The notes under the pieces are model-generated. The model was not told the origin of the DNA. It saw nothing but the letters and a program-made list of their open reading frames with translations, and searched no databases. This document shows positions 43,501-52,745 of a stretch of 64,000 bases of DNA, piece after piece. The stretch is from Paralichthys olivaceus. Lineage: Eukaryota > Chordata > Actinopteri > Pleuronectiformes > Paralichthyidae. The translations under genes were made by a program, and so were the position numbers. Location of the stretch: positions 18,698,458 through 18,762,457 of the forward strand of contig NC_091096.1 of the NCBI RefSeq assembly GCF_024713975.1, read 5' to 3'. Positions within the stretch are counted from its first letter, which is position 1. Each line of letters starts with the position of its first letter.

Positions 43501-44995
43501 ATATATGCATTATGATATATACCAAATAGATATTAGAAAAATATAAAAACAAATAATTTACCAAAATAAAATTTAAATCGCATTTATAAAAATACTATAT
43601 ATATATACATACAGATAAACATGCATTTATACTTCTGACCAAATATATTTATTCAAATATTTTAATGTCCTACTTTACTTATTGGCGAGTAGGTTTTAAT
43701 AATGTGACTTTACTTTTACTTTGGTTAATATAAAGTTCTCTGTTACATTTCATTACTGGGTGAATAAGGAGTATTTCAATGGGCAGAGAAGAGACGGGGA
43801 CTTTGATACTGATTATAAAGGCTCAGTATAGTGTCTGACTTGCTTATGGATGAGACAGTGATACGATCCTGGATGAAAACTATTATAACTAACAGGTTGT
43901 GGTTCTAACTCCCTGACACCAAGGGGACAGATGACACAGAGGATGCAGTTTGTCTTATCTTTTATTTTGTGTCTGTTCTTGTTTCCAGTTAAACAATGTG
44001 CCAGCAGTGACGAAACACCTGGAGGTGAGGCTGGCTCCTATTGGATTATTGTAAGTATCACACACATTAATGCAAACAAACCTCTGAGCCTCTGTTTGTA
44101 TCTGTCTTCTAATGTGTCTGATTGTGTTTATGTAGCCATGGAAAGGTGATTTACGGGGCTCCAGGAGACAGAGTTCCTTCTCCTATGAACCACCGCCACT
44201 CACAGTAAGTCTGTCTGACTAGTTCACAGTCACCTTGTCTGTCATGAATTTATATTTATTTGATTAGGATGCTTTCATATTCTTTTCTTTCCTCACAGTT
44301 TTACACATTGGTAATTCATGCTTTCTGTGTTTTTCATGTTTTTCCACAGGAAAAGAAAACGTGAGAGCCAGGAGGAGCTTGAAACTCCTGACTGTGTAGC
44401 CGTCAACACCCTCATGGAAAAGAGGGTATGTGTCTTTGCTCTGTAGGTCTGAGACTCAGTGTCATGCAAACTTCATCAGACAGTGTCTGAGACCACACTT
44501 CTAAAACCTTCCACTATAATTCTTGACATGATAGTAAGGAGATTTTACTTATTTTCACTTTACAAGAGAACAAATCTAAATTCACTACGGGAGGTGTCAA
44601 TACAGGACTTGTGTCTACTCATGCAGATCTGTGTGGATTATGCCTATTTGTGAACTGGTCAGCCACATGTTGTGTGTTGTTTGCACTGACAGCATGTTGT
44701 TGTGTCTTCACAGCGGAGGTAGCTGTCAGAGGACAAGCAGGAGAAATATAATCATGACGTAAAGAGGCTGAGGCAGCTTCACAACCACATCTACCCAGAT
44801 TGGTCAGCAAAGGAAAATGATGTATGTACACTGCTCACATACAACTCACGCATGTTCACATCATTACACTAAATGGTGCAACACGGCCACTGCAAGGAGT
44901 TTTTATCAGCTGATATGAGATGGAACGTCTGAAGTGTTTGTTTTTGTGTACAGGGCCAAAAGTGGAAAAGGATCAGGAAGAGGCTCCAGAGATGA
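38862..44995 (+). CDS. Tandem-exon gene with a diverged TCF/LEF-type HMG box
   Basis: No named gene was recognised. Two related 5' exons, 38862-39200 (113 codons) and 39693-39947 (85 codons), both start MSQ and end HNQTQ at phase 0. Four repeat units follow, each with exon a (F/LNNVPAV..), exon b (GKVIYGAPGDRVPSP) and exon d (RKRESQQEDEMPYVK..). Then come one exon at 44723-44821 (LSEDKQEKYNHDV..LHNHIYPDWSAKEND) and a last exon at 44954-44995 ending in a basic tail and TGA. Exon d aligns with the first half of a TCF/LEF HMG box from the KEQ/KEM motif onward, without the PLNAFMLYM wedge. Exon 44723 aligns with the second half ([25 protein letters not shown]). All units together would give roughly 580 aa with four internal repeats. 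It could be one modular gene, several short genes, or a decaying family. Confidence 0.55.
39693..39947 (+). CDS. Array 5' exon 1B (duplicate of 1A)
   Basis: The ATG at 39693 gives 85 codons to a GTAAGG donor, phase 0. The ATGTCACAG context also works as an acceptor (cag before GAGAACAAC), so the exon could be either an alternative first exon or an internal exon after 1A. Both uses keep the frame. It has the acidic stretch DLTEEEQNDKEVQDIV, then LLRDTNN.PPPQNVPAQE, matching the exon 1A pattern. Confidence 0.55.
40455..40980 (+). CDS. Array unit 1, exons a-b-d
   Basis: Exons 40455-40522, 40632-40700 and 40845-40980 are 68+69+136 nt, or 91 codons, phase 0 in and phase 0 out. Donors are GTAAGT, GTAAGT and GTATGT. 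A 12-nt segment between b and d (40789-40808) is bounded by splice-like sites. Exon d ends LSKTEQTLSAVAEPETPDCGALHPKFEKK. A CA microsatellite lies in the a-b intron. Confidence 0.5.
41643..42155 (+). CDS. Array unit 2, exons a-b-d
   Basis: Exons 41643-41710, 41806-41874 and 42020-42155 have the same sizes and phases as unit 1. Exon d differs from unit 1 at seven bases by eye, all changing amino acids (LSKKEQAINAVAE; ends EKT). Confidence 0.5.
42818..43326 (+). CDS. Array unit 3, exons a-b-d
   Basis: Exons 42818-42879, 42977-43045 and 43191-43326. Exon a is six bases shorter than in units 1-2, an in-frame loss of two codons shared with unit 4. Exon d carries ten base changes from unit 2 (RKLES, PYSKLS, AVSELETP, HPEFEKK). 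Confidence 0.5.
43989..44425 (+). CDS. Array unit 4, exons a-b and shortened d
   Basis: Exons 43989-44050, 44136-44204 and 44350-44425. Exon d is 60 bases shorter, an exact loss of 20 codons. It reads RKRESQEELETPDCVAVNTLMEKR, where CVAVNTLMEKR is closer to a true HMG helix 2 (SAAINQILGRRW) than the other units. It is the unit nearest the second-half exon and may keep the ancestral junction. Confidence 0.5.
44723..44995 (+). CDS. HMG-box second half and basic tail of the array gene
   Basis: Exon 44723-44821 (33 codons, phase 0) and final exon 44954-44995. LSEDKQEKYNHDVKRLRQLH followed by IYPDWSAKEND aligns well with the TCF/LEF HMG box helix 3, and GQKWKRIRKRLQR with its KKKKRKR tail. Only one copy of this half exists, against four of the first half. 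Using the earlier acceptor at 44713 would add CGG AGG TAG, an in-frame stop where TCF/LEF proteins have RRW. Confidence 0.6.
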
Positions 44996-46609
44996 CTGAG
45001 GGTACGTTAATAATCATGTGGATAAGTGGCCACATTGCATATATCTAACTTTTGAAATTAAGTTGCATTAATCATTGACTATTTGTACATTTAGTAATAA
45101 TGAATATCAAACATAAAAAACAAACGATAAGGTTCAAAAGCTTCTTTTATCTAAAACCTATTAGAAGAGGTCAGAACTTGTCAGAAACGTATTTTTTCTT
45201 GTCCTGTTTGATCATAGTGTTAAAAGTATTAACCAATACAAGTTTGAGAAGTAGCATGAAAGTATTTTCATAAAGTGTCTCAGACCTGATCAATTTCTTT
45301 CACTTCTCTCCAGGAAGCACCTTCGCCACTGCATGATGACATGTCCATGGGACATATCTAACTGAGCAGTTTGATCCCTCCTCTCCCCACTGCACATATT
45401 CCCCTGATGTCTCCTCCTATTTTTGTACCTTTTTTTTTTGAGAACTTTATTTATATTCATTTTCCAGGTTACAGAACAGTGAACATATGACAACAAATCG
45501 GAGCTGCTCTGCCTCTCTGGAACTCCCACAATCCTGATATTATTCCTCCTTGCTCTCGCTTCCAAGTCCTCACATTTATTTTTTAATGACTCCGACAGCG
45601 TCTGGAGTTGTCTGACCTCGCGTTGTAACGTGACGATATCGTCTGCGACAGGCTCTTCCCCATTTTGGACGTGGCTCTTTAGCAATTGAGCTCTGGTAGG
45701 ATTGCAGTTCAGTTTTTACTGTGTTTATGTCTCCTCGGAGCCCCGCCATCTCTTTCTTCAGCATCTCTCTGATCTCCAGCTTGATAATACACCCGATGTC
45801 CTCACGCAGCCACGCAAGTAACTTCCGCCTGAAAGTTTCCGCGGCTAGTACTGAGGCCATGTCTGGGTCAACACTCCTGCAAGGTGATGTGCCAGAGGCG
45901 CTGGGCCTCAGTAAAGTTGGGGCGGTGTTGCTGCTTTTTTGTCACATTTTCTCACACAGATGTTTGCAGAAATGTCTAACTAAACGTTAATAAATAAAAG
46001 AAACAACAGTTTTCTCCGATAAGTGCTATTTGAATGTTTTTTTACAAAAAGGTTCTGGAGAGCCTCGACACACACACACGTAACTCCTTAGCCTGCTCAC
46101 TAGTGCCTCCATTTTTGTACCTTTTAATTATAATATCGTATATTTATTTTTACAAAAGATCCCTTTTGTCTAATCCTGTTCTCTCCTTCTCTCCTCCCCC
46201 TTTGTATAGACTGCCCGTCGCTAATGGAGCGAACCCTGCAAGCTAGTTCAGGCAGCCAACTTGAGCTGTGCTGCTCCTTTCACTGATCCACCGTGCTGCC
46301 CGCTGAGTTACATAAAAACAACCACATTCATGTTTTTCTGACTGTGATGGCTTTGATGAGATACTGGAGAACAGACTTCAAAATGTTCAAAATGTACAAT
46401 GGTCTCTGAAATTATTGTATTTGCTGAAAAATAATTAAAATACCTGTGGATAATCTCATGTCCCTGTATTTCTTCATTCAAATACTATATAGAGACAAAC
46501 ACTCACAAACAAAAGTAATTAAAGACAGACACAGATTGAAGTTTTTATCTGTTTGTTTTATACATGATGCAGCAGCAGTGCTTGAGTGAACACAAGTGTT
46601 TCATCTTCA
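44996..46609. other. Array gene 3' flank
   Basis: No exon is supported apart from the retroelement described separately. Sequence on both sides of that element reads as one continuous 3' flank. A possible polyadenylation signal ATTAAA lies at 46434-46439. Confidence 0.45.
45434..46110 (-). mobile_element. Short LINE-derived retroelement with target-site duplication
   Basis: On the minus strand it runs from about 46110 to an AATAAA plus A-tail at about 45460-45430. It is flanked by identical 15-bp copies of ATTTTTGTACCTTTT at 45419-45433 and 46111-46125, the mark of target-primed reverse transcription. It encodes the first part of an L1-type ORF1: start MASVLAAETFRRKLLAWLRE at 45860, a coiled coil, then CEDLEARARRNNIRIVGVPE. 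One frameshift lies near 45670. After that the sequence jumps straight to the 3' end, so the rest of ORF1 and all of ORF2 are absent. It lies in the 3' flank of the array gene. Confidence 0.85.
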
Positions 46610-48348
46610 TCATATGTTTGGGTTGATAATCTTGCCAACGAAGAGGGTGTCTTCTGTGACACGGTCAGTGATGACAACCATAAACGGACGATTGAACATC
46701 AGGATAGGGGTGTGGTGGAAAGACATGGGCATTATTTTGATGCCTGTAGCAGCGGTAGCAGTGGCTCCGACTTCGTCCACATCCAGGGTGGCTTTGTGCA
46801 CAACCTTCATGGGGTAGAATAGAGGCAGAGTGAGATAGCAGGTGGATGAAATGCTGGGGAAAAAAATGAATGCAATAACATACAGTATACTCTCTGCCCT
46901 GACCTCTGATACTACCAGTTTTTTCCCCACTGCGATGCCACTCAGATCTGCATGTTCATTGAACATGTCCGTCATTCCCATTTCAATCAACACGTCATTC
47001 AGCATGTAGGAAGTCTTGATGGAGAACTTTGGAACATGTATGTTATATCTCCTAAAATAATAGCAAATAGACAAACATACAGTGATTGATCTGACTGTGA
47101 AAATTGATCAGAAGGACAAAAACACAAAAATGTAGGATGACTTTAGGATGAGTTCTCCCAACCTGGACTTCATCCACTTCAGCCATTTGGTGACAAATCC
47201 TGGGCAGATGGCCTTCTCCAGTGTTGCCATATCGTCAGGCAACAGCAGCAGCATGGAGGAGGAGCTGTTGAAGGGAAGGTGGAGGACTGTTGTGTTGATG
47301 TTTTGGTCGTGATAGATGTCTACATCCTCCTTCATATTCATCATCTCAACTGGAACCTGGGAAGTTACAGTTTTAAACATGAAGCATCCAATAATTTGAA
47401 ATATCCAGTAGATATGTGACTCATGTCCATTCAGAATAAACTTTAAACCTTGGTATTCTCATCCACCATGAACTCATCCTTCTTGGTCAGCTCAGGATTA
47501 AATGAAGTGTCCCAGTTTCCTGTTTGATGAGGAGAAATAAATCACAGTTTACGACAGATATGTCAGGTTGTGAATTCAGAAATACAGAGGCTGTGTCTCA
47601 GTTCAGGGGCCGCATGCTTCGGAAGCTGCATTTTTAGAATAATTATGTCCCAAAAAGGACATCGACCGCTGAATTGAGACATAACTAGGGACTAACCAGA
47701 TATTGTTTAATGTGACTTTTTACCTTTAAAGTAGATGTAACTGATGAGAAACATGATTGTGTCTGCATTCAGGTTGTCCACCAGGTTGTCTATCTTCCCG
47801 TTAGTCTTCTCGGCCACATAGCGGTTGATGGTATTGCTACTTTCTACGGTGTTGGTAAAGTTAACATTAAACCCTTCTGTGAAGTAGGACTTGTTCAAAA
47901 CATCCAGGAATTCCGGATGTGGTGTGAAGTCGTGATCCACAAACAAAGCAGTGCCTTCGTTGGTGTCTTTTTGAGACATCTTGTTTGCCCGGTCCAGGAG
48001 TGCGTGGAATGCCTCATCCACATTTGCCTGTGTCAGCTCGGAGCTGTTGAAACCCAGACCGCTGAAAAGCTGCTGATGGGTCTCCCCCCGCGCTCCTACA
48101 GACAAGGCCGCCAGTGCCACAGACACACTCTTTGGCGAGAAGAAGATGTTCTTGCCTTGGGAGTCAGTGTGAGCAGCCAGCTTCCTGTACAGATGGTAGG
48201 TAAACTCTTTGTTTGCTGAGGACACCAGCGAGAGGCTGTTGAGAGCAGTGGCTTGGTGTGTATGATCTTCGTCAGTATCATGGCGATCGCTTCTTCCCAC
48301 GCAGACCAGTGCTGATAAGATCCCGATACACAAGGCTGCACGCATCAT
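46610..48348 (-). CDS. Secreted serpin, alpha-1-antitrypsin type
   Basis: Serine protease inhibitor acting outside the cell by trapping proteases. Five coding exons: 47724-48348, 47449-47519, 47163-47356, 46904-47051 and 46610-46804, giving 410 aa. A hydrophobic signal peptide is at the N terminus (ALCIGILSALVCVG). Serpin motifs: NIFFSPKSVSVALAALSVGA, TINRYVAEKTNGKI, ISYIYFKG. The reactive loop has the inhibitory hinge starting at Glu357 (P17), EVGATATAAT, and a Met373-Ser374 P1-P1' pair in IMPMSFHH. That is the same bond as in human alpha-1-antitrypsin, which suggests an elastase-like target. The exon pattern, with one long first coding exon, fits clade A. A non-coding exon probably ends at 48929 (donor GTAAGT). 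Confidence 0.9.
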
Positions 48349-49468
48349 GATGAACTATGAGGAAGGTGCACCAGTAAAACACTGTTTATTCGGGTTACAT
48401 AATGTTTGCAGGAACAAACACTCAACAAACATGAGCTAAATATGTTGTGAGCATATCAGAGTTATTTTCTCAATCGTACTGTTATATTATGAGTTATGAG
48501 CTCCGACAAAAACACTATTTCTTCACAGTTTGAACAATTTTCTACAAGATTTCTGTATTTCTTCTGTTTTCTCTTCTCACTGCTTTGAAATGGGCAGAAG
48601 ATGCTAATTAAATCTAATTCTTAGATGTGATTATTTAATGTAATTGAAGAAATACTTAACATAAGAACATTTTTAAGGGCTATAATTTAGAATTCCAACA
48701 GGCATACAACAGCTCAATAATTTTGTAGGATAAGGTTGTTTTTTGTTGCATAAAATAAATCAAGTCAGGATTTATATTTATATCTATTTACACAGACAAC
48801 TGTGTTTCATCAAAAATCAAAGTGTACATCTCATCTCAAGCAGTTAAAACTGTTAATAAAACTGTATATAAAATTGTATGTGAAAAAGTGTGGTTAAAAT
48901 AAAGAATGTGAGTTTTCTAACCACTTACCTTCTTCTGGTAGCAGCTCACAGTAACTCTCTGTGCTGTCTGGACAGAGGGAGATGTCCCACATAAAACTGA
49001 GCAAAGCAGATGAACTTTGGCTTTGTGTATTCTCCGCTGTATTTGCTCTGTGTAATGATTACTGTCTTACCATGGCATCAAACTAAGACAGCACTGCTTG
49101 TGTCAAGTAGCCAGCATGTACAGAAATGTGTGATCAATAGAGTCTCTTGCCCATAGTGTGCACGTGACAGTAAAAACCAATTGAAGGTTTTTGTTTGTAA
49201 GAAGTGCTGATAAATGAAACAAACATTCCCCAAAAGCTGCACCAGATCCCATTTTTACTGTTAAACTTGAATCAACATTTACAAACTGACTGAATATAAA
49301 TATTTTCACCTTAAAGTTCATAGAAATTAGAACATGATCCTGGAATGGATCAGACGCTGCAAGTCTGAGACTCTAAAACATTTATAAATCCACATAATGA
49401 CATCATTGTTTCTCATAATGGAGCCATCTTTGTCCTTAGGTTGTGGAACCACGACAGCTGAGCAGCAT
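48349..49468. other. Serpin 5' region
   Basis: Holds the serpin 5' intron and a likely non-coding first exon ending at 48929 on the minus strand. Otherwise AT-rich with no further exon seen. The dusp26-like 3' UTR lies at the right edge. Confidence 0.4.
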
Positions 49469-50553
49469 TCAGGGATGCGTGCCAAACAGCTGACCATCTA
49501 GTTCGATGAGCTGTCTGAGGAATCCTCGATTAGGGCTCACACCACGTTTATCTTTCACAGCACAAATAGCCTCCACAAGCGTCAGGTTCTGCTTCAGCAT
49601 CAGGTACGCAAGGACCAGAGTGGCAGAGCGGCTCACCCCGACGTGACAGTGCACCAGCACTTTGTCTGAGAATCACAGAGACATTGCATCACAGCATTAT
49701 TTAAACAAACACTAAACTAAACTAAGTATGTTTTTTCTACTTCCCTACCTCCCCTGCTGAGAGCCCTGTGAATAAAGTCTGCTGCTGTGGCGAAGTTGAC
49801 ACTCATGTCAAAGCCACAGGAGTCATGAGCCTCTATGCCCTTGTATGTGATCTTCATGCCCCTGTAGATTCCTGGCTGTCCTCCACGCTTACTGTGAGCT
49901 GCATTCAGGATGTGTGTGATCTGATGCTTGGACAGATCAGCCGTGTTCTCTGCACTGTGCCTGAAAAACACACAACACTGTGCAATCACCGACAGTATCT
50001 CGCAATGAAGCAGGTGTTGCCTGGTGAAACATTTGTATGCAATGCATTTCAACATGATGGATTGATATTTGGAATCCAACATCAGATATGGGAGTTAGTG
50101 CGTAGCTGACACCTGAGACACACTTTCGTGCCCAGGCATCAGTGGAACCTCTCACATGATAGCTGTAGTTTATGCCGGTTCCCAATGTGGAATGCAGCAT
50201 CAGGGATCTTAACTTACACATCTGTATTAAATGATTTATGATCAGGTCAAAGCTGTCACATACACTTCAGTAATACTTGTGAAAAAAGGCTCACTCTTCT
50301 CTCTCATGAATAATATTTGGAAAGTTAAAAAGCCCTTTGCAGTCAGGCAAGAAAGAATTGATCGAGGTACTTACTGGTCACCAATGTAGAGCCTTGGCCA
50401 GACTTCATCTGCGTGACTCATAATGGCTTTGCCAGTAAACAAGAGTCTTTCCAACTCGACCACCGCAAGTCCAGGTGAGCTCAGGTCGATCTCCACTTTC
50501 CGAGGAGGAGGCTCATCATTCCAGGATGCAGGGAGTTTTGTTGTATAGGACAT
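49469..50553 (-). CDS. dusp26: Atypical dual-specificity phosphatase, DUSP26-like
   Basis: Cytosolic/nuclear phosphatase acting on phospho-Ser/Thr and phospho-Tyr. Three coding exons: 50375-50553, 49749-49960 and 49469-49665, giving 195 aa (human DUSP26 211). Family landmarks: [36 protein letters not shown], the general acid in EAHDSCGFD (Asp about 106), and the P-loop [19 protein letters not shown] with catalytic Cys137. NRGFLRQL is at the C terminus. DUSP26 fits better than DUSP13 or DUSP29, which lack ELERLLxTGK. Human DUSP26 is on 8p12, not far from BAG4/LSM1, which supports the call. Confidence 0.88.
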
Positions 50554-52745
50554 TTCTCTTTCCAGACTTCTGATGTGAAACTGAATGCAGCTCTATCGTT
50601 TCCAAATGAGTCCAATAAATACATGCAGAGTTTTTTTGTTTTTTTTTAAAGGGGAAAAACTCTTATGGCTTCACAGTGAGAGCTGAGCAAGTTCTCCACA
50701 ACCTCTAGAGCAGAATGACCGCCACAGGTGATTTTTAGTTCCAGACTTCCTTGCCTCAGATTTACTCACCACGGGGCGTCAGAAACGTGGTCAGGCCATT
50801 TGACCCCCACATTAAATCTAGCTTGTGTGCCTCGAGCCCTCAGAGGTCTGTGTTATGCTTTTGCATCAAAATAGCTGTCTATTTAAAGATCTGAATGTCA
50901 GCCTGCAGTTGCAGGGAGAGTGGACCTCAGCAACAGTTTCACCTGACCAACATATAACAATAATATATGATGTTTCTGGTTGTTCAAAACAGAAATATAT
51001 TGTTTATGGTACCACAATCCAGAGAGAGCAAAAAATAACAGCTAAAAAGATAAACTGTATACACAGCTAAGGGTTTTAAAGAAAAATTATGGCAGAGATA
51101 AAATACTGGAGTACTCAACTAATCAGGTATGTTTAGTGCTGCAAGCTGCACCCAAAGGTTTCGGTACAACTGAGTACAACCCCCAGAACAGGAACTTATT
51201 TTTTGGGGGGGGGGATTTACCCTGAACTTTATTTAGACCCTGGTCCCCTGCAGTGGAAACACAAGTTTCCTGGCTCCAGCGGAAAGTTTCTGGGGTGGAA
51301 TTTTACTCTGTTAACTTAACAAAGTGAGATCCTGTGGTAAAAATATATACATTTAATTATTTCAGTTTTTTCCTCACCTGTGATAACTTTGATATCCATC
51401 AGGCAAACATGCCCATCATGGGTTGGACACATGCATTACATCTGAGACTGTACAGTTGTGCTCCATCTAAACAGAGCAGCACATGGAAATCAACACATAT
51501 GACAGAAGTTTCTTTCATGCAAATCTTATCATCTGTTTTTATTTTTTTCTAATGATATAAAACCATCCCCTGAAATATGGCACTCTTTTTTTTTCTAAAT
51601 CAACACGGGAGGTATGATTGAGGAAAAAAAATACCAGTGCTACACAAGACAATGGATCGTGGTGCAAAGTTAAAGGATTTCATTGCTAGAGGAAACAGAA
51701 TGTAAAGCGCTTATCAGATTGCTGTGACTGAAATTGTCCTTTACACAAAGCAATACTAAGTACATAGTTTCCTTAACTGATTGAACACTTCTGAAAAAAT
51801 AAATCAATTTCTAAATCCTATGTATATAAGTGTTCAAAAGGGGGGGATAACACAATTCAACAGCGTTTCAAGTAATTCTTAATCATGTCCTTATGGATCT
51901 GCTATAACAATAGTGAAATACATGAGGTCTGATTCAACATCTGCATTTAGAAAGCAGTTTCATCCAAAACATGGATAAAATGGGGACAGTAATCTTCAGG
52001 GGCTTTTCAATAGCCTGCCACTCTCTACGTCCAATCATGAGCTCGGAGATGTCAGGACTGTATCAAGTGCTTATCTGACATTACAATGCATGTGGGGCTG
52101 GGAGCTGAAAGGAAAAGCATTGCACCTATTCCTGCAGACATGTGAAGGAGCAACTAAGCGTATGGACCCTATCAGGGGTAAGGACAATTTCATGCAAATG
52201 GTCTGAGAGACATAATGATGGACACAGCTGAGGAAGTGCAAGTGTTCAGGATCAGAATAAGACTGATCCAGAATCCTGAGGGACAGCATGATGATAATCT
52301 GACTCTGTATCACAGGTTAGCGAAAACTTACAGTTGCTATGTGGCACTGAATAAATCTATCCTCCAGTGACCCTGTCCTGCATTATGCTGACAAGGGCAT
52401 GACGTAAAAGATGAGCTGAGCAGAGCCGCAGGTTGTGTGGTCGCCACAGCCCCTCACTGAGGCTGAAAGTTTTCAGATATGTACAACCATAAGTCTGCAT
52501 TTCTACTACCCCCATGTCACCCATACCAGCATAATTAGGCTTGAAAAGTTTGATTCCATGTACTAGTAATAGTTCTTGGGTCCCTGCCATTTACTCCAGG
52601 CATTTCATATCATGATGGTGGGGGGAAAAGGCCTACAGATAACAGCTCAGAAGAACAAGACTAGACCTTCACTGTGTCCATGGAAGATCTGGAAGAAGGA
52701 AACAGCAAAACTTAGTGACCCACAAACCCAATAAATAAATCCGCT
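50554..52745. other. dusp26 5' side and bag4 3' UTR
   Basis: No exon seen. The left part is upstream of the dusp26-like gene; the right part, downstream of the bag4 stop, is its probable 3' UTR. AT-rich with short homopolymer runs. Open frames are unsupported. Confidence 0.45.

Larger units (their letters stand above)
40360..44430 (+). repeat. Fourfold tandem repeat, about 1.17-1.19 kb unit
   Basis: Exon a starts at 40455, 41643, 42818 and 43989, giving periods of 1188, 1175 and 1171 bp. Each unit contains the marker 'ctgacaccaaggggacagatgacacag', exons a-b-d, and an AT-rich tail. Intron sequence differs by only a few bases between units. The unit 4 tail is cut off after about 44460, where unique sequence begins. 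Confidence 0.95.

Noticed and set aside
46586-46822. Plus-strand frames opposite the last serpin exon
   Set aside because: Shadows of the serpin reactive-loop exon.
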